Origin: Acinetobacter albensis
Lineage (GTDB): Bacteria > Pseudomonadota > Gammaproteobacteria > Pseudomonadales > Moraxellaceae
Length of the DNA stretch: 64,000 nt
Reading direction: 5' to 3'
NCBI RefSeq assembly: GCF_900095025.1
Contig: NZ_FMBK01000004.1
Span: 1-64,000, forward strand
Shown: positions 9,449 through 19,687 of the stretch, in pieces
How the letters are laid out: the number at the start of each line of letters is the position of its first letter
How positions within the stretch are numbered: position 1 is the first letter of the stretch
Translations under genes and position numbers: made by a program
Notes under the pieces: model-generated
What the model was told of the DNA's origin: nothing
What the model saw: the letters and a program-made list of their open reading frames with translations, nothing else
Databases searched by the model: none

Positions 9449-10903
9449 ATGACGGTTCAAACCTTCATTCCAAAAAGTGCCCAAGCTGCTTCAGAAAACA
9501 CTGTCACCCAGCCACAGCACACCCATGTTCAAGATTCAGTCAAAAAACTGTACATTGAAACGCAAGGGTGTCAGATGAATGAATATGACAGTCATCGTAT
9601 GGCAGATCTTTTGGGCGACTCACATGGCTATGTGCTCACCAAAGATCCAAAAGAAGCCGATATTCTCCTGATGAATACCTGCTCTATTCGTGAAAAAGCG
9701 CAAGAAAAAGTCTTTTCTGAACTGGGTCGCTGGCGTAAGCTAAAAGAAAAAAATCCTGACTTGGTGATTGGTGTCGGTGGGTGTGTGGCATCACAAGAAG
9801 GCGATAACATTCAAAAACGCGCGCCTTATGTGGACATGGTTTTTGGTCCCCAAACCCTGCATCGCTTACCGCAAATGCTCGATCAACACTCTGATCAAAT
9901 TGAAAAGCCGAAAAAAGACAAAATCAAATTGGTGGATATTTCTTTCCCTGATATTGAAAAATTCGACTTTTTACCTGAGCCACGCGTTGAAGGCTATAAA
10001 GCCTTTGTTTCGATTATGGAAGGCTGTTCAAAATACTGTTCTTTCTGTGTGGTTCCGTATACCCGCGGTGAAGAAGTCTCTCGTCCTTTAGATGATGTAT
10101 TGGCTGAAATTGCAGGCTTGGCTGAAAAAGGTGTACGTGAAATTTCGCTTTTAGGTCAAAACGTGAATGGCTACCGTGGTGAAACTTTCGAAGGTGAAAT
10201 TTGTACCTTTGCCGATTTATTACGTCTGGTTGCAGAAATTCCGGGCATTGGTCGCTTGCGTTATACAACCTCGCACCCGCTTGAATTTAATGATGATCTG
10301 ATTCAATGCTACAGTGATCTGCCGCAAATGGTCTCGCATCTGCATCTGCCTGTTCAAAGTGGTTCAAATGATGTCCTTCAGGCCATGAAGCGTAACCACA
10401 CTATTGATGTATATATCGATAAAATTGCGCGTTTACGTCAAGTCCGTCCGGATATGCATTTATCGAGCGATTTCATCATTGGTTTCCCAGGCGAAACGGA
10501 TGCGCACTTTGAAGAAACCTACCAGTTTATTCAAGATTTAGATTTTGATCATTCTTACAGTTTTATTTATTCAAAACGCCCAGGTACACCTGCTTCTGAC
10601 TTGCCAGACAATACTCCTGAAGATGTCAAAAAAGATCGTTTAGGTAAAGTTCAACGCTGGATTAAACGTTCAAGCATTGATAAAACAGATGCCATGTTAG
10701 GTACAGTTCAACGCGTTTTGATTGAAAATGTATCCAACAAAGATCCAAATTTATTGGTCGGAACTGCAGACAACACGCGTTTAGTCTCATTTATTGGTGA
10801 TGCTGCGTGGGTCGGGCGTTTTGCAGAAATCGAAATTACTGAAATTAAAACTTTAAATTTTGTTTACGGTGAGCTATTGAATCTTGAGCCTGACGTGGCG
10901 TAA
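9449..10903 (+). CDS. miaB: tRNA-2-methylthio-N6-dimethylallyladenosine synthase
   Basis: A radical-SAM enzyme that methylthiolates i6A37 in tRNAs reading UNN codons. The 484 residues contain the N-terminal UPF0004 domain with cluster cysteines C41 ([11 protein letters not shown]), C78 (NTCSIREKA) and C112 (GGCVASQEG). The radical-SAM CxxxCxxC is at C193, C197 and C200 (CSKYCSFC), and a TRAM domain covers roughly 412-475. A polar N-terminal extension of about 30 residues precedes the conserved core. It begins the miaB-phoH-ybeY RNA-maturation operon. Confidence 0.97.
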   Translation: MTVQTFIPKSAQAASENTVTQPQHTHVQDSVKKLYIETQGCQMNEYDSHRMADLLGDSHGYVLTKDPKEADILLMNTCSIREKAQEKVFSELGRWRKLKEKNPDLVIGVGGCVASQEGDNIQKRAPYVDMVFGPQTLHRLPQMLDQHSDQIEKPKKDKIKLVDISFPDIEKFDFLPEPRVEGYKAFVSIMEGCSKYCSFCVVPYTRGEEVSRPLDDVLAEIAGLAEKGVREISLLGQNVNGYRGETFEGEICTFADLLRLVAEIPGIGRLRYTTSHPLEFNDDLIQCYSDLPQMVSHLHLPVQSGSNDVLQAMKRNHTIDVYIDKIARLRQVRPDMHLSSDFIIGFPGETDAHFEETYQFIQDLDFDHSYSFIYSKRPGTPASDLPDNTPEDVKKDRLGKVQRWIKRSSIDKTDAMLGTVQRVLIENVSNKDPNLLVGTADNTRLVSFIGDAAWVGRFAEIEITEIKTLNFVYGELLNLEPDVA

Positions 10904-10940
10904 TGTAAGAGCTGACACACAATCATTATAAGGAATTATC

Positions 10941-12065
10941 TTGACTGCAGCGATTCGACGTACCGTGGCTTTTCCAGGCATTTCAGTAGACCGTTTAAAA
11001 AGTATGTTAGGTGCTTATAACGGACATCTGAAACAAATCGAACAACGTTTAGATGTCAAAATAGCGCACCGAAGCGATAGTTTTTATATCGACGGTGAAA
11101 TAGATGCGGTTGAGAGAGCCGAAAGCTTATTGCAGCGTTTGCATGAAGAAGCGGAACTCTCACAACAAATCAGTGCCGATGTTATTCATTTGATGATTCA
11201 GGGCAGTCAAACTGACCGTGAATTACAGATTGATCCAGATCAGGAACATACAGGTTTGGAAGAGGTCTGGTTACAAACTCGTAAGGGTCGTATTAATCCA
11301 CGAGGCGCCAATCAAAAGCGATATGTACAACGTATTTTACAAAGTGACATTTCGTTTGGTATTGGTCCTGCAGGTACAGGTAAAACCTATTTGGCTGTAG
11401 CCGCAGCAGTGGATATGTTGGAACGTAATGAAATTCAACGTATTCTTTTGGTGCGTCCTGCTGTTGAAGCTGGTGAAAAGCTTGGCTTTTTACCTGGCGA
11501 TTTAAGCCAGAAAATCGATCCTTATTTGCGGCCTCTTTACGATGCTTTATATGAAATGTTGGGTTTTGAAAAAGTTGCAAAACTGATTGAACGTCAGGTG
11601 ATTGAAGTCGCACCCCTTGCCTATATGCGTGGTCGAACGCTGAATCATTCTTTTGTCATTTTAGATGAAGCACAAAATACCACGCCAGAACAAATGAAAA
11701 TGTTCTTGACCCGTTTAGGTTTTGGCTCACGTGCGGTCATTACGGGTGACATTACTCAGGTCGATTTACCACGCGGCCAACAGTCTGGTTTATCTCATGC
11801 ATTGCGTGTGATTGAAAACATTAAAGAAATTCATATCACGCGCTTCCATTCACGTGATGTGGTCCGTCATCAGCTAGTACAAAAAATTGTTGAAGCCTAT
11901 GAAGGCTGGGACAGTGAACAACACCGATTAAGTGCAGAAGGACGTGCTGAACGTAAAGCTCGTCAAGATGCCTTAATTTCTGAAAATGACTCAGCTGCAG
12001 ATGCTCAACATCATGGGCAGACAGAGCAAAGTCAAGAAAATAGTAAGGATTGTTTTGAAACTTAG
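10941..12065 (+). CDS. ybeZ: PhoH-like ATPase (YbeZ)
   Basis: This cytoplasmic PhoH-family ATPase is linked to YbeY and rRNA maturation. The 374-residue protein has an N-terminal KH-like segment, Walker A GPAGTGKT (residues 142-149) and Walker B VILDEAQN (D242, E243), and it matches E. coli YbeZ closely in [16 protein letters not shown] and [12 protein letters not shown]. The start is a TTG: AAGGA lies six bases upstream, and the next in-frame Met would delete conserved sequence. The last 30 residues are polar and variable. Its 3' end overlaps ybeY by 11 bases. Confidence 0.93.
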   Translation: MTAAIRRTVAFPGISVDRLKSMLGAYNGHLKQIEQRLDVKIAHRSDSFYIDGEIDAVERAESLLQRLHEEAELSQQISADVIHLMIQGSQTDRELQIDPDQEHTGLEEVWLQTRKGRINPRGANQKRYVQRILQSDISFGIGPAGTGKTYLAVAAAVDMLERNEIQRILLVRPAVEAGEKLGFLPGDLSQKIDPYLRPLYDALYEMLGFEKVAKLIERQVIEVAPLAYMRGRTLNHSFVILDEAQNTTPEQMKMFLTRLGFGSRAVITGDITQVDLPRGQQSGLSHALRVIENIKEIHITRFHSRDVVRHQLVQKIVEAYEGWDSEQHRLSAEGRAERKARQDALISENDSAADAQHHGQTEQSQENSKDCFET

Positions 12066-12534
12066 TCTATCGATTCAACAAGCGTTTGAAGCACCTGAAT
12101 TGGTGCTCAAACGTGTTTATTTAAAAAAAGTCATTGAAACGACACTCCGCTATATCGATACACAAAGTGATTGTGAAATGGGTATTGCCTGTGTCAATCA
12201 TGATGAAAGTCATAAACTCAACCTTCAATATCGAGATAAAGACAAGCCAACCAATGTACTGTCTTTCCCGAGTGACTTGCCTGATGAAATGGCACAAATT
12301 TTAGATACATTTCCTCTTGGTGATTTAGTGATTTGTATTCCTGTGGTGTTACAAGAAGCAATTGAGCAAAACAAAACACCGATTGAGCATTTTACCCACA
12401 TGCTCGTGCATGGCACATTACATTTAATGGGTTATGATCATGAAACATCTGAGCAAGACGCGGAAGAAATGGAAGCTTTGGAGATTCAAATTTTAGCCAA
12501 ATTAGGTTTTGAAAATCCCTATCTAGAACAATAA
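12055..12534 (+). CDS. ybeY: endoribonuclease YbeY
   Basis: A zinc-dependent endoribonuclease required for 16S rRNA 3'-end maturation and 70S quality control. The metal site H119-H123-H129 is visible in [12 protein letters not shown] chose the TTG at 12055: AAGGA is five bases upstream, and it gives a 159-residue protein beginning MKLSLSIQQ, the normal family length. A frame open from ATG 11986 would add 23 residues lying wholly inside phoH. The overlap with phoH suggests translational coupling. The E. coli neighbours ybeX and lnt do not follow here. Confidence 0.93.
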   Translation: MKLSLSIQQAFEAPELVLKRVYLKKVIETTLRYIDTQSDCEMGIACVNHDESHKLNLQYRDKDKPTNVLSFPSDLPDEMAQILDTFPLGDLVICIPVVLQEAIEQNKTPIEHFTHMLVHGTLHLMGYDHETSEQDAEEMEALEIQILAKLGFENPYLEQ

Positions 12535-12553
12535 TTTTTATATCCAAAAAATC

Positions 12554-12590
12554 AAACCCGATGCATCTAGATGAGTCGGGTTTATTTATG
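12554..12590 (+). terminator. terminator of the miaB-phoH-ybeY operon
   Basis: The stem AAACCCGA (12554-12561) / TCGGGTTT (12576-12583) encloses an inner palindrome CATCTAGATG, and a T-rich tract follows. It ends the operon 19 bp after the ybeY stop. Confidence 0.82.
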
Positions 12591-12634
12591 CTAAAAATAA
12601 TCCAATATTAAAAAATAGATCTAGGCCTCATAAA

Positions 12635-13033
12635 ATGTATCAGCCGATTTCGAAAATAGTATGTGTACTCGCATTATGTTGCACCACCCCACTCTATGCC
12701 AATGATGCAACCGACTGTAAAGAGGTAAAATTTCAAGCGACAGATCAAGCTTGGACTGGGCATTATTATTTACAAGGTGTCATGGAAGTCGGCTCAGAAC
12801 TGTTACTTCAAGACCATGGCAAATTTAAATGGTATTTAGCCGTGGGATCTTTAGACCAATATGCCGAAGGCACATGGTGGAAAAATGGCAACTGTATTGG
12901 CTTAAAAGCATTTCCGAAATACACCAAACAGTTAGAAATTTTTCCTACTCGTTTAAACATCTCAGATGCTCATTTAATGGTCACTTGGATGAATGGCAGC
13001 CATCAAGGACATTATATCCGTGCCACGCCATAA
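12635..13033 (+). CDS. hypothetical secreted protein
   Basis: This 132-residue protein has a classical signal peptide (hydrophobic stretch then TTPLYA, cut before NDATDC). The mature part has two cysteines (in TDCKEV and NGNCIG) that could form a disulfide, and is rich in Trp and Gly with an extracellular beta-type pattern (WTGHYYLQG, AEGTWWKNGN, GSHQGHYIR). I recognise no family. The ribosome binding site is weak. It sits alone between the ybeY terminator and the convergent TonB-like gene. Function unknown. Confidence 0.6.
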   Translation: MYQPISKIVCVLALCCTTPLYANDATDCKEVKFQATDQAWTGHYYLQGVMEVGSELLLQDHGKFKWYLAVGSLDQYAEGTWWKNGNCIGLKAFPKYTKQLEIFPTRLNISDAHLMVTWMNGSHQGHYIRATP

Positions 13034-13081
13034 AATATAAATCATTGAAATCGTGAAATAGAAATCATTACTGGCAAATCA

Positions 13082-13960
13082 TCAATGCACTTCAAATTCA
13101 GCTTCAGCAGGATCGAAACGCCACGTTCGTACAACCCGAAGCTCTGAAATATCCTTCATATTTTGATCAAAACCACCAAATGGCGCAGCCTTGCGCACCG
13201 AAGTTTTAGCAGCTTCATCTAAAACTGGATGCCCTGAACTTTCAATTAAACGCAGTGCGCGAATACCGCCATTTTTATTTAAGATCACCATTAAACGAAC
13301 TTCACCAGCTAAACGTTGCTCTTTTGCAGTATCAGGATAATAGCGGTTGCCGTAGAACTCCACTTTCTGCCGAAATTTTTCTAAATATGCTGCAGAAATA
13401 TCTCGTTTAGCTTGAATGCCATCGACTGTTTTAATTTTTTGCTGACGGCTAAAGTTTTGCTGACGTTGTAAATATTGTGCTTCAAGACTGGCGACCATTG
13501 CAGCTTTGGCCTGAAACTGGCTATTTAACGCTTGCATGGCCTTTTTACGTTGATTTTGTTCCGCTTCTTTTTTCCAACTGAGGGTGGTCATTAAAACCTT
13601 TTCCTCGAAGCTTAGTTCACTTTTTTGTTGTAAACGCTCTAAAGTTTCTTGTTCTTGCTCACCCGTAGTCTGTTCAATTTCAGCAGCAGGCATATCACTT
13701 GACATACGATGTGCCTCACGAAATGTGCCTGAACCCTGCTGATCGGCCTGTGCCAAAAAATCTGCATTTTTAATTTGATCTTTACTTGGGCGTAAAGTTA
13801 CTGCAATTTCTTTGACTGCTGCATCGCTTTCTTGTGGCATTGCAAACTGCAAGGTTAAAACAATCAAATGCAGAACTACAGCCAAAATAACGGCACTGCT
13901 AAAAACAGGGTCTTTCCACCATGCATGCATAAAAGGTGCAAAACTAATTTTTTTAAGCAT
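13082..13960 (-). CDS. TonB-like C-terminal domain protein
   Basis: The 292-residue protein has one N-terminal membrane segment (AVILAVVLHLIVLTLQF), a charged, Gln/Glu-rich coiled-coil region of about 120 residues, and a C-terminal TonB-type domain (RLAGEVRLMVILNKNGGI, then SSGHPVLDEAA and the final RTWRF). Such proteins transmit energy from ExbBD to outer-membrane receptors or support cell-envelope integrity. No exbB or exbD lies nearby. The proline-rich spacer of classical TonB is replaced by a coiled coil. I chose ATG 13960 (MLKKIS), which puts the basic residues just before the membrane segment; a longer form from 13993 is possible. Confidence 0.8.
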   Translation of the reverse strand: MLKKISFAPFMHAWWKDPVFSSAVILAVVLHLIVLTLQFAMPQESDAAVKEIAVTLRPSKDQIKNADFLAQADQQGSGTFREAHRMSSDMPAAEIEQTTGEQEQETLERLQQKSELSFEEKVLMTTLSWKKEAEQNQRKKAMQALNSQFQAKAAMVASLEAQYLQRQQNFSRQQKIKTVDGIQAKRDISAAYLEKFRQKVEFYGNRYYPDTAKEQRLAGEVRLMVILNKNGGIRALRLIESSGHPVLDEAAKTSVRKAAPFGGFDQNMKDISELRVVRTWRFDPAEAEFEVH

Positions 13961-14196
13961 CACATTAAACCGACAAAATGTCTGGTTCCCCAAACTGCAT
14001 TATGCAGTATAAAATAATTACAGCTTCTACTTATGAGCGAAAAACGAGAACTCTATCAATAAGCCAGCTATACCCAATTAAAATCATGAAAATGGTGCAA
14101 TTAATTTTGCTAAACTGCAAGACAGAATACTTGTATTTTTAATACTTTCGAAAAAATTTATCCAAGTAAAAAGATGAATTAGCTAGGATGCCTAAT

Positions 14197-14886
14197 ATGC
14201 AAACGCTACTATCCAATATCTCTAAACGTATACGCCAAGTGTATCAAAAAGCAGAAGGGTTTATTGAAGATGAGCGTGAATTCCCATTGTCGCAAGTTTT
14301 TCTGAACGCCACTTTTCAACGTTTCGTGACTGATAATGTGTCTATGCTGAAAGATTTGCATGCGGACTTACATGAGGATTGGCTACGCTTATATGCCACA
14401 TTAGACTTTAAAGGCCTGAATATTACTTTGTCAGTCGACTTAAAGCTGATTCAAATGGAAATGAATAAAGACACCCAACTCATTGTTTTTGAACAAATCA
14501 GTGACACGCAAGTCATTTATGCAAAATTTAAAAATGTATTCCAAAAATTAGCCGTCAATATGGCCTTATTTTTCTATCAAAAAGTTTTAAATAAAGATCC
14601 TTTAGGCATGATTTTAGAAAAGCTCAATGTCATAACAGTGAAAGACGATTTACTCTATCTAGATTTAAATCGCTGGTTAGGTAAACAACGCTCTATTATT
14701 GATACTTTAGCCAAAGTTCATGTCAATCATGCCGTTTTACGTGAAGCCAAACTGGTGGTCATGGGTAATGTCAATCTGACAGCACTGTTTAGAAAAATGT
14801 CTGAAGACCCGATAGAAGACTGGTCACTTGACGAGGAATTATCTGAAACCGAAGTCAGTCCCATCAAGCAAAAAGTAAATTCATAA
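14197..14886 (+). CDS. hypothetical cytoplasmic protein
   Basis: A protein of about 229 residues with no signal peptide and no membrane segment, mixed alpha/beta in character, with an acidic C-terminus (DEELSETEVS). I do not recognise the family. AGGA lies eight bases before ATG 14197; an in-frame ATG at 14188 would add three residues. It stands alone, divergent from the TonB-like gene and about 150 bp upstream of the DUF3108 gene on the same strand. Function unknown. Confidence 0.6.
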   Translation: MQTLLSNISKRIRQVYQKAEGFIEDEREFPLSQVFLNATFQRFVTDNVSMLKDLHADLHEDWLRLYATLDFKGLNITLSVDLKLIQMEMNKDTQLIVFEQISDTQVIYAKFKNVFQKLAVNMALFFYQKVLNKDPLGMILEKLNVITVKDDLLYLDLNRWLGKQRSIIDTLAKVHVNHAVLREAKLVVMGNVNLTALFRKMSEDPIEDWSLDEELSETEVSPIKQKVNS

Positions 14887-15041
14887 TTTGATTAGTTCAA
14901 CTGTATTCAATTATCCAAAAAGACTACACAAAGATACAGATGAGATAAAAATCCAAATTTTATCTTCATCATCCAAGTGCATAATGTTGCATAAGTAAAA
15001 TGAACTGTATTTTAATTCAACTTCATAGGAAAAGATGACTT

Positions 15042-15755
15042 ATGGCTCAACATGTATTGAAAACAATTGCGATGGCCACGGGCGTAATGGCGACCTTATT
15101 GTTCACAGGGTTCTCAAGCCAGACCTTTGCCATGAGTCCATTCCAAGCAAGTTATCAGTTTAGCTATAATGGCAAAAATATGGGTTCGGCTACACGGACT
15201 TTAAGCAAGTCAGGCAATAACTGGAGTTATGTCTTTGCTGCAAAAGCAGGTGCTATCGCTTCTGCAACTGAAACCAGTCGTTTCAGCTTAAGCGGCAACG
15301 ACATCATTTCAAATAGTTTTAGCCGAAGCAGCAAGATTTTAGTGCATAACAACACAATGAGTATTAATTTCAATCCAAATACAAAAACCATTTCGACTAA
15401 AAAAGATGATAAAGCGCGATCATTTGCATGGAAGGCTGGAGTACTGGATGAATTGAATGCAGAATTACAACTCCGTGAAGATTTAAAAACGTCTGGTTTA
15501 AAGCCAAGTTATGCGATTGCTGATGCCAAAGAAATTGAAGCCCGTCGTTTCGTCAAACAGGGTTCAGAGAAAGTTAAAACATCTTATGGTACTTTTGACA
15601 CCATTAAAGTAGTAATGAAACATGATAAGCCAAACCGCGATACAATTTTCTGGTTAGCGCCTAAATTGGACTACGCACCAGTAAAAGTGTCTCATCAAGA
15701 TGGTAAAACTTCTTATGGATTGCTATTAACTGGCTACAAAGGCTCAACAAATTAA
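15042..15755 (+). CDS. DUF3108 domain-containing periplasmic protein
   Basis: A 237-residue protein with a signal peptide (hydrophobic core, then GFSSQTFA) and a DUF3108-type mature domain: FQASYQFSYNGKNMGSATRTL at the start, the conserved repeat of beta strands, TIKVVMKHDK, and a terminal FWLAPKLDYAPVKVSHQDG. Members of the family are periplasmic or outer-membrane associated, with no established biochemical role. AGGAAAAG lies upstream of the ATG. xpt follows 90 bp later with its own ribosome binding site and probably its own promoter. Confidence 0.8.
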   Translation: MAQHVLKTIAMATGVMATLLFTGFSSQTFAMSPFQASYQFSYNGKNMGSATRTLSKSGNNWSYVFAAKAGAIASATETSRFSLSGNDIISNSFSRSSKILVHNNTMSINFNPNTKTISTKKDDKARSFAWKAGVLDELNAELQLREDLKTSGLKPSYAIADAKEIEARRFVKQGSEKVKTSYGTFDTIKVVMKHDKPNRDTIFWLAPKLDYAPVKVSHQDGKTSYGLLLTGYKGSTN

Positions 15756-16421
<666 letters not shown>

Positions 16422-16438
16422 GTTTCAATGTAAATTTT

Positions 16439-16466
16439 AAAAGAGTGCTTAAGCACTCTTTTTTAT
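16439..16466 (+). terminator. terminator of xpt
   Basis: A perfect stem AAAAGAGTGC / GCACTCTTTT closes on a TTAA loop and continues into T6. It lies 18 bp after the xpt stop. Confidence 0.92.
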
Positions 16467-16596
16467 TTTAGATTGTATATAAATCATATAATCGTAAACA
16501 GCTGATTGCAAAATAGAGCACTAAAATATTATCAATAGTTCAATATAGAGTACATCCAAAACATTTTCACTTTTTAAAATTTTATGCAGGATTAAA

Positions 16597-16959
16597 ATGA
16601 TTACTTCTTCTTTGCAAAGTATTATGATCTACGCGAAAGATATGCAAAAAACAGCACTTTTTTATACAAAACATTTTAACTTTCAGAGTAATAAAGAAAT
16701 TACAGATGGCTTAATTGAATTAAATTCAGAAAGTGGAAACATACAAATTTTAATTCACCAAGCCGCTAAAAGCTTAAAAACAGGACAAGCGAATATTAAA
16801 TTGGTGTTTTCAGTTGTAGATTTAAATGCTTTCAAGCAACAAGCTTTCGAAAATGGCTTGGTCTTTGGTGTCACACATCAAGCAAATGGTTATCAGTTTT
16901 CCAATACAAAAGATCCTGATGGGAATTCAATTTCAATTTCTAGTCGTCGCTATAGATAA
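16597..16959 (+). CDS. VOC-family (glyoxalase/bleomycin resistance-like) protein
   Basis: A 120-residue single-module vicinal-oxygen-chelate protein. The N-terminal beta-alpha-beta (SIMIYAKDMQKTALFYTKHF) and the C-terminal DPDGNSISI motif are typical. Metal ligands of glyoxalase I are not clearly conserved, so I assign the fold but no substrate. The gene stands alone, with at least 150 bp on either side. Confidence 0.75.
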   Translation: MITSSLQSIMIYAKDMQKTALFYTKHFNFQSNKEITDGLIELNSESGNIQILIHQAAKSLKTGQANIKLVFSVVDLNAFKQQAFENGLVFGVTHQANGYQFSNTKDPDGNSISISSRRYR

Positions 16960-17171
16960 ATCGACACTCTTTGTATAAAACCTTTTTCCTTAATGAACAG
17001 TTTACATTTACAACTTAGATAAACTTCTCAAGTCCATCTTCAGCTAAAATTAGACAAATATAAAATATTCCGAAATTTTATGTTGTTGATAGACATAATT
17101 TTTTAGCAAATGTTAGCAATTTTAACAACATTTCTAAACCTTATAACAAGATGAATCAGAGATAAAAGTAA

Positions 17172-17558
17172 ATGGAACAATCTATTCAATGCCCAAAATG
17201 TGGATCTGCTGACGTTGAAAAACGAAATCATGAAAAACAATTAAGAACCATTAGTGGTTTATTGATGACTTCTGCTGGTGCAACAGCAGGCACAGTCGGT
17301 GGTGCAGCAACTGGCGCATCTACAGGTGCAGCGATTGGAGCTGTCGCAGGCCCTTTAGGCGTTATTTTCGGCGGGACAGTGGGTACTTTTGTCGGTGCTA
17401 TCGCTGCTGGGGTAACTGGCGGTGTCTTAGGTAATGTATTAGGTAAAAAAGCAGGTGTGATTATCGATAAAAATATTTTCTTAGATTACAAATGCTTAAA
17501 GTGTAAGCACCGCTTTAAACAAAAAATAAAAATCGACGTCATCCAAGATAAAAAGTGA
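17172..17558 (+). CDS. zinc-ribbon protein with a glycine-zipper core
   Basis: A 128-residue protein in which an N-terminal CPKC (C7, C10) and a C-terminal CLKC (C108, C111) would together make one four-cysteine zinc ribbon. They are separated by about 80 residues very rich in Gly, Ala, Thr and Val (GGAATGASTGAAIGAVAG). That core resembles glycine-zipper membrane segments. I recognise no named family. The stop codon overlaps the terminator stem shared with the convergent wrbA-like gene. A membrane-associated role is an inference. Confidence 0.65.
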   Translation: MEQSIQCPKCGSADVEKRNHEKQLRTISGLLMTSAGATAGTVGGAATGASTGAAIGAVAGPLGVIFGGTVGTFVGAIAAGVTGGVLGNVLGKKAGVIIDKNIFLDYKCLKCKHRFKQKIKIDVIQDKK

Positions 17559-17578
17559 GCTGATTTAGCTCACTTTTT
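17550..17578. terminator. bidirectional terminator between convergent genes
   Basis: The stem AAAAGTGAGCT / AGCTCACTTTT has loop GATTT, with A-rich sequence on the left and T-rich on the right. It includes the stop codon of the zinc-ribbon gene and may also serve the minus-strand wrbA-like gene. Confidence 0.85.
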
Positions 17579-17605
17579 GAGAAGAATGTGCAACCTTATC
17601 GAAGA

Positions 17606-18202
17606 TTAAAGCGATTGTAATTTTTGCACAATTTGACCTAAATATTTGCCTTGCTCTTCACATAGAATCTTTTCATCCTGACTTAATGTCAAATCATGAC
17701 GTGGCCCACTGACATGACTTGCGCCATAAGGTGTTCCCCCCGACTTGGTATGAGATAAGGCAGGGTTCGCATTGGGTAATCCCATGATCATCATCCCATG
17801 ATGAAACAATGGTGGAAGCATGCTCAAAAGTGTACTTTCCTGACCACCATGCATAGAACCTGATGAAGTAAATACACAGGCAGGTTTATGGTGCAATGCC
17901 CCATTTAACCAAAGACTGGTGGTCTGATCCCAAAAATACTTCATTTCACTCGCCATATTGCCAAAGCGTGTTGGTGAGCCTAAAGCCAGACCTGAACAAT
18001 TTTCCAAATCATCCAAACGACAATAAATATCCCCCTCAGCAGGAATACTCGGTGCTGCCATTTCGACTACAGTAGACAACTCTGGAACAGTACGAATTTT
18101 GACTGCTATTCCTGTAGCTTCAATCCCATTGGCAATTAAATGGGCCATTTCTTTGGTTGAACCGTATTTGCTGTAATATAAAACAAGAACATAAGGCTGC
18201 AT
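17606..18202 (-). CDS. wrbA: NAD(P)H:quinone oxidoreductase, WrbA type
   Basis: An FMN-dependent two-electron quinone reductase, 198 residues, as expected for WrbA. The flavodoxin-like phosphate loop is YYSKYGST (residues 9-16). GSPTRFGNMASEMKYFWD and TSSGSMHGGQEST are the characteristic FMN-binding loops, with FHHGMMIMGLP following. It protects against quinones and oxidative stress in the cytoplasm. The ribosome binding site is weak. A WrbA-like paralogue cannot be excluded, so the symbol is less sure than the family. Confidence 0.88.
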   Translation of the reverse strand: MQPYVLVLYYSKYGSTKEMAHLIANGIEATGIAVKIRTVPELSTVVEMAAPSIPAEGDIYCRLDDLENCSGLALGSPTRFGNMASEMKYFWDQTTSLWLNGALHHKPACVFTSSGSMHGGQESTLLSMLPPLFHHGMMIMGLPNANPALSHTKSGGTPYGASHVSGPRHDLTLSQDEKILCEEQGKYLGQIVQKLQSL

Positions 18203-18317
18203 AATTTTTTATAATCAAGATCAAAGAAGAAAACTATACGGTATTTTTTCTATTTTTTGGTTAAGCTTGGTGATGAAAATTCATTAAGATGATTAAAAAA
18301 ATTGAGACTTTATATCT

Positions 18318-19565
18318 ATGTTAGAAAAATATTTAAGTAAACTTCCTTTTTATAACAAAACTTGGTTTCAATTTGTTTTATTTGTGATCAGACGTTTTGA
18401 AGCAGATCGTTGCCGTGAACAAGCAGGCTCGTTGACTTATACAACCTTGTTTGCCGTTGTTCCGATGCTGACAGTTTTTTTGGTGATTATTTCATCTATT
18501 AAAGCACTTGAACCTGCGCGTCAGCAATTACAGCAATTGATTTATAGTAATTTCTTACCTAAAACCACAATCGCATTTGATAAAGCCTTTAATGCCTTCA
18601 CTGATAAATCCAGCAATCTGACTGTCATTGGTATTTTATTTCTGTTTATTACGACTGTGATGATGCTGACCAGCATTGAAACTGCTTTCAATCGAATTTG
18701 GCGAGTACGAGAAACTCGCGGCGGGATTATTGGTTTTATGCGTTATTGGACCATTATTTCACTTGGCCCAATTTTACTGGGTAGTGCATTCGTGATTTCA
18801 TCTGCGGTCGCCTCTTTAAATGTACTGAGTAATAATTTTGCAGGCTATGAAGTGAATGGCGCATTTATTTTTTGGTGTATTTCCTTTTCACTCACCATTT
18901 TAGGTTTTTTTATTCTCAATTGGACTATTCCAAACCGTAGCGTTCCTATCAAATCTGCCTTAATTGCAGGTACATTCAGTGCAGTGGTATTTGAATTATT
19001 AAAGAATTTATTCGGGTTTATCATGTCCAATTTTACTAGCTATGAAATTGTGTATGGTGCTTTTGCTGCTGTTCCAATTTTTCTTTTATGGATTTTCTTA
19101 TCTTGGAATATTATTTTATTGGGTGTAGAAATTAGTTATGCCTTAACCGCATTTTATACAGGCAAAGAACAAAAACGCCATCCCATTATTATGTTGTTAG
19201 ATTTATTAGAATTATTTTATAAAAAACAACTTAAGGGCGAAAGCGTCACCGATAAAGAAGCTTTAGATGTTTTAGGAAGAGAAGAAATTGGGCGCTGGCC
19301 TGCGTATGTACAAATGTTGGAACAACAGAATCTAGTCAAACGGACGGATGATAATGAATTTGTATTGGTACGCAATTTATCTCAAGTCGATTTCTGGAGT
19401 TTCTATTCAAAACTTCCTTACCCACTTCCGCAACGCCATGATGTAGGCAACATTCATCCTGATGATGAATGGATGCAGAAACTCGGGCCCACACTGATTG
19501 AAACGGATGATTATTTGTCAGCAAAATTGGCTATTCCGTTATCTAAAATTTTAGAACAGAAATAA
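18318..19565 (+). CDS. YihY family inner-membrane protein
   Basis: A 415-residue protein of the YihY/BrkB family, once misnamed ribonuclease BN. The N-terminal block (FVIRRFEADRCREQAGSLTYTTLFAVVPML) and about six hydrophobic segments up to residue 285 are typical. The C-terminal 120 residues are soluble and look like a winged-helix extension (VTDKEALDVLGREEIGRWPAYVQMLEQQNLVKR). No transport or nuclease activity is established. It is convergent with the FAH-family gene, with a strong terminator between. Confidence 0.88.
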   Translation: MLEKYLSKLPFYNKTWFQFVLFVIRRFEADRCREQAGSLTYTTLFAVVPMLTVFLVIISSIKALEPARQQLQQLIYSNFLPKTTIAFDKAFNAFTDKSSNLTVIGILFLFITTVMMLTSIETAFNRIWRVRETRGGIIGFMRYWTIISLGPILLGSAFVISSAVASLNVLSNNFAGYEVNGAFIFWCISFSLTILGFFILNWTIPNRSVPIKSALIAGTFSAVVFELLKNLFGFIMSNFTSYEIVYGAFAAVPIFLLWIFLSWNIILLGVEISYALTAFYTGKEQKRHPIIMLLDLLELFYKKQLKGESVTDKEALDVLGREEIGRWPAYVQMLEQQNLVKRTDDNEFVLVRNLSQVDFWSFYSKLPYPLPQRHDVGNIHPDDEWMQKLGPTLIETDDYLSAKLAIPLSKILEQK

Positions 19566-19647
19566 TAGTCAATTTAAGTAGGGCCAAATATAATTTTATT
19601 TTTAACTATATTTACTGAGTAGCAAGGATGAAACAAAAAATACAATG

Positions 19648-19679
19648 AAAAAAGGACGACATCATGTCGTCCTTTTTTT
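19648..19679. terminator. bidirectional terminator between yihY-type and FAH-family genes
   Basis: A long perfect stem AAAAAAGGACGACAT / ATGTCGTCCTTTTTT with a minimal loop. It serves both convergent genes. Confidence 0.93.
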
Positions 19680-19687
19680 AATTTACC

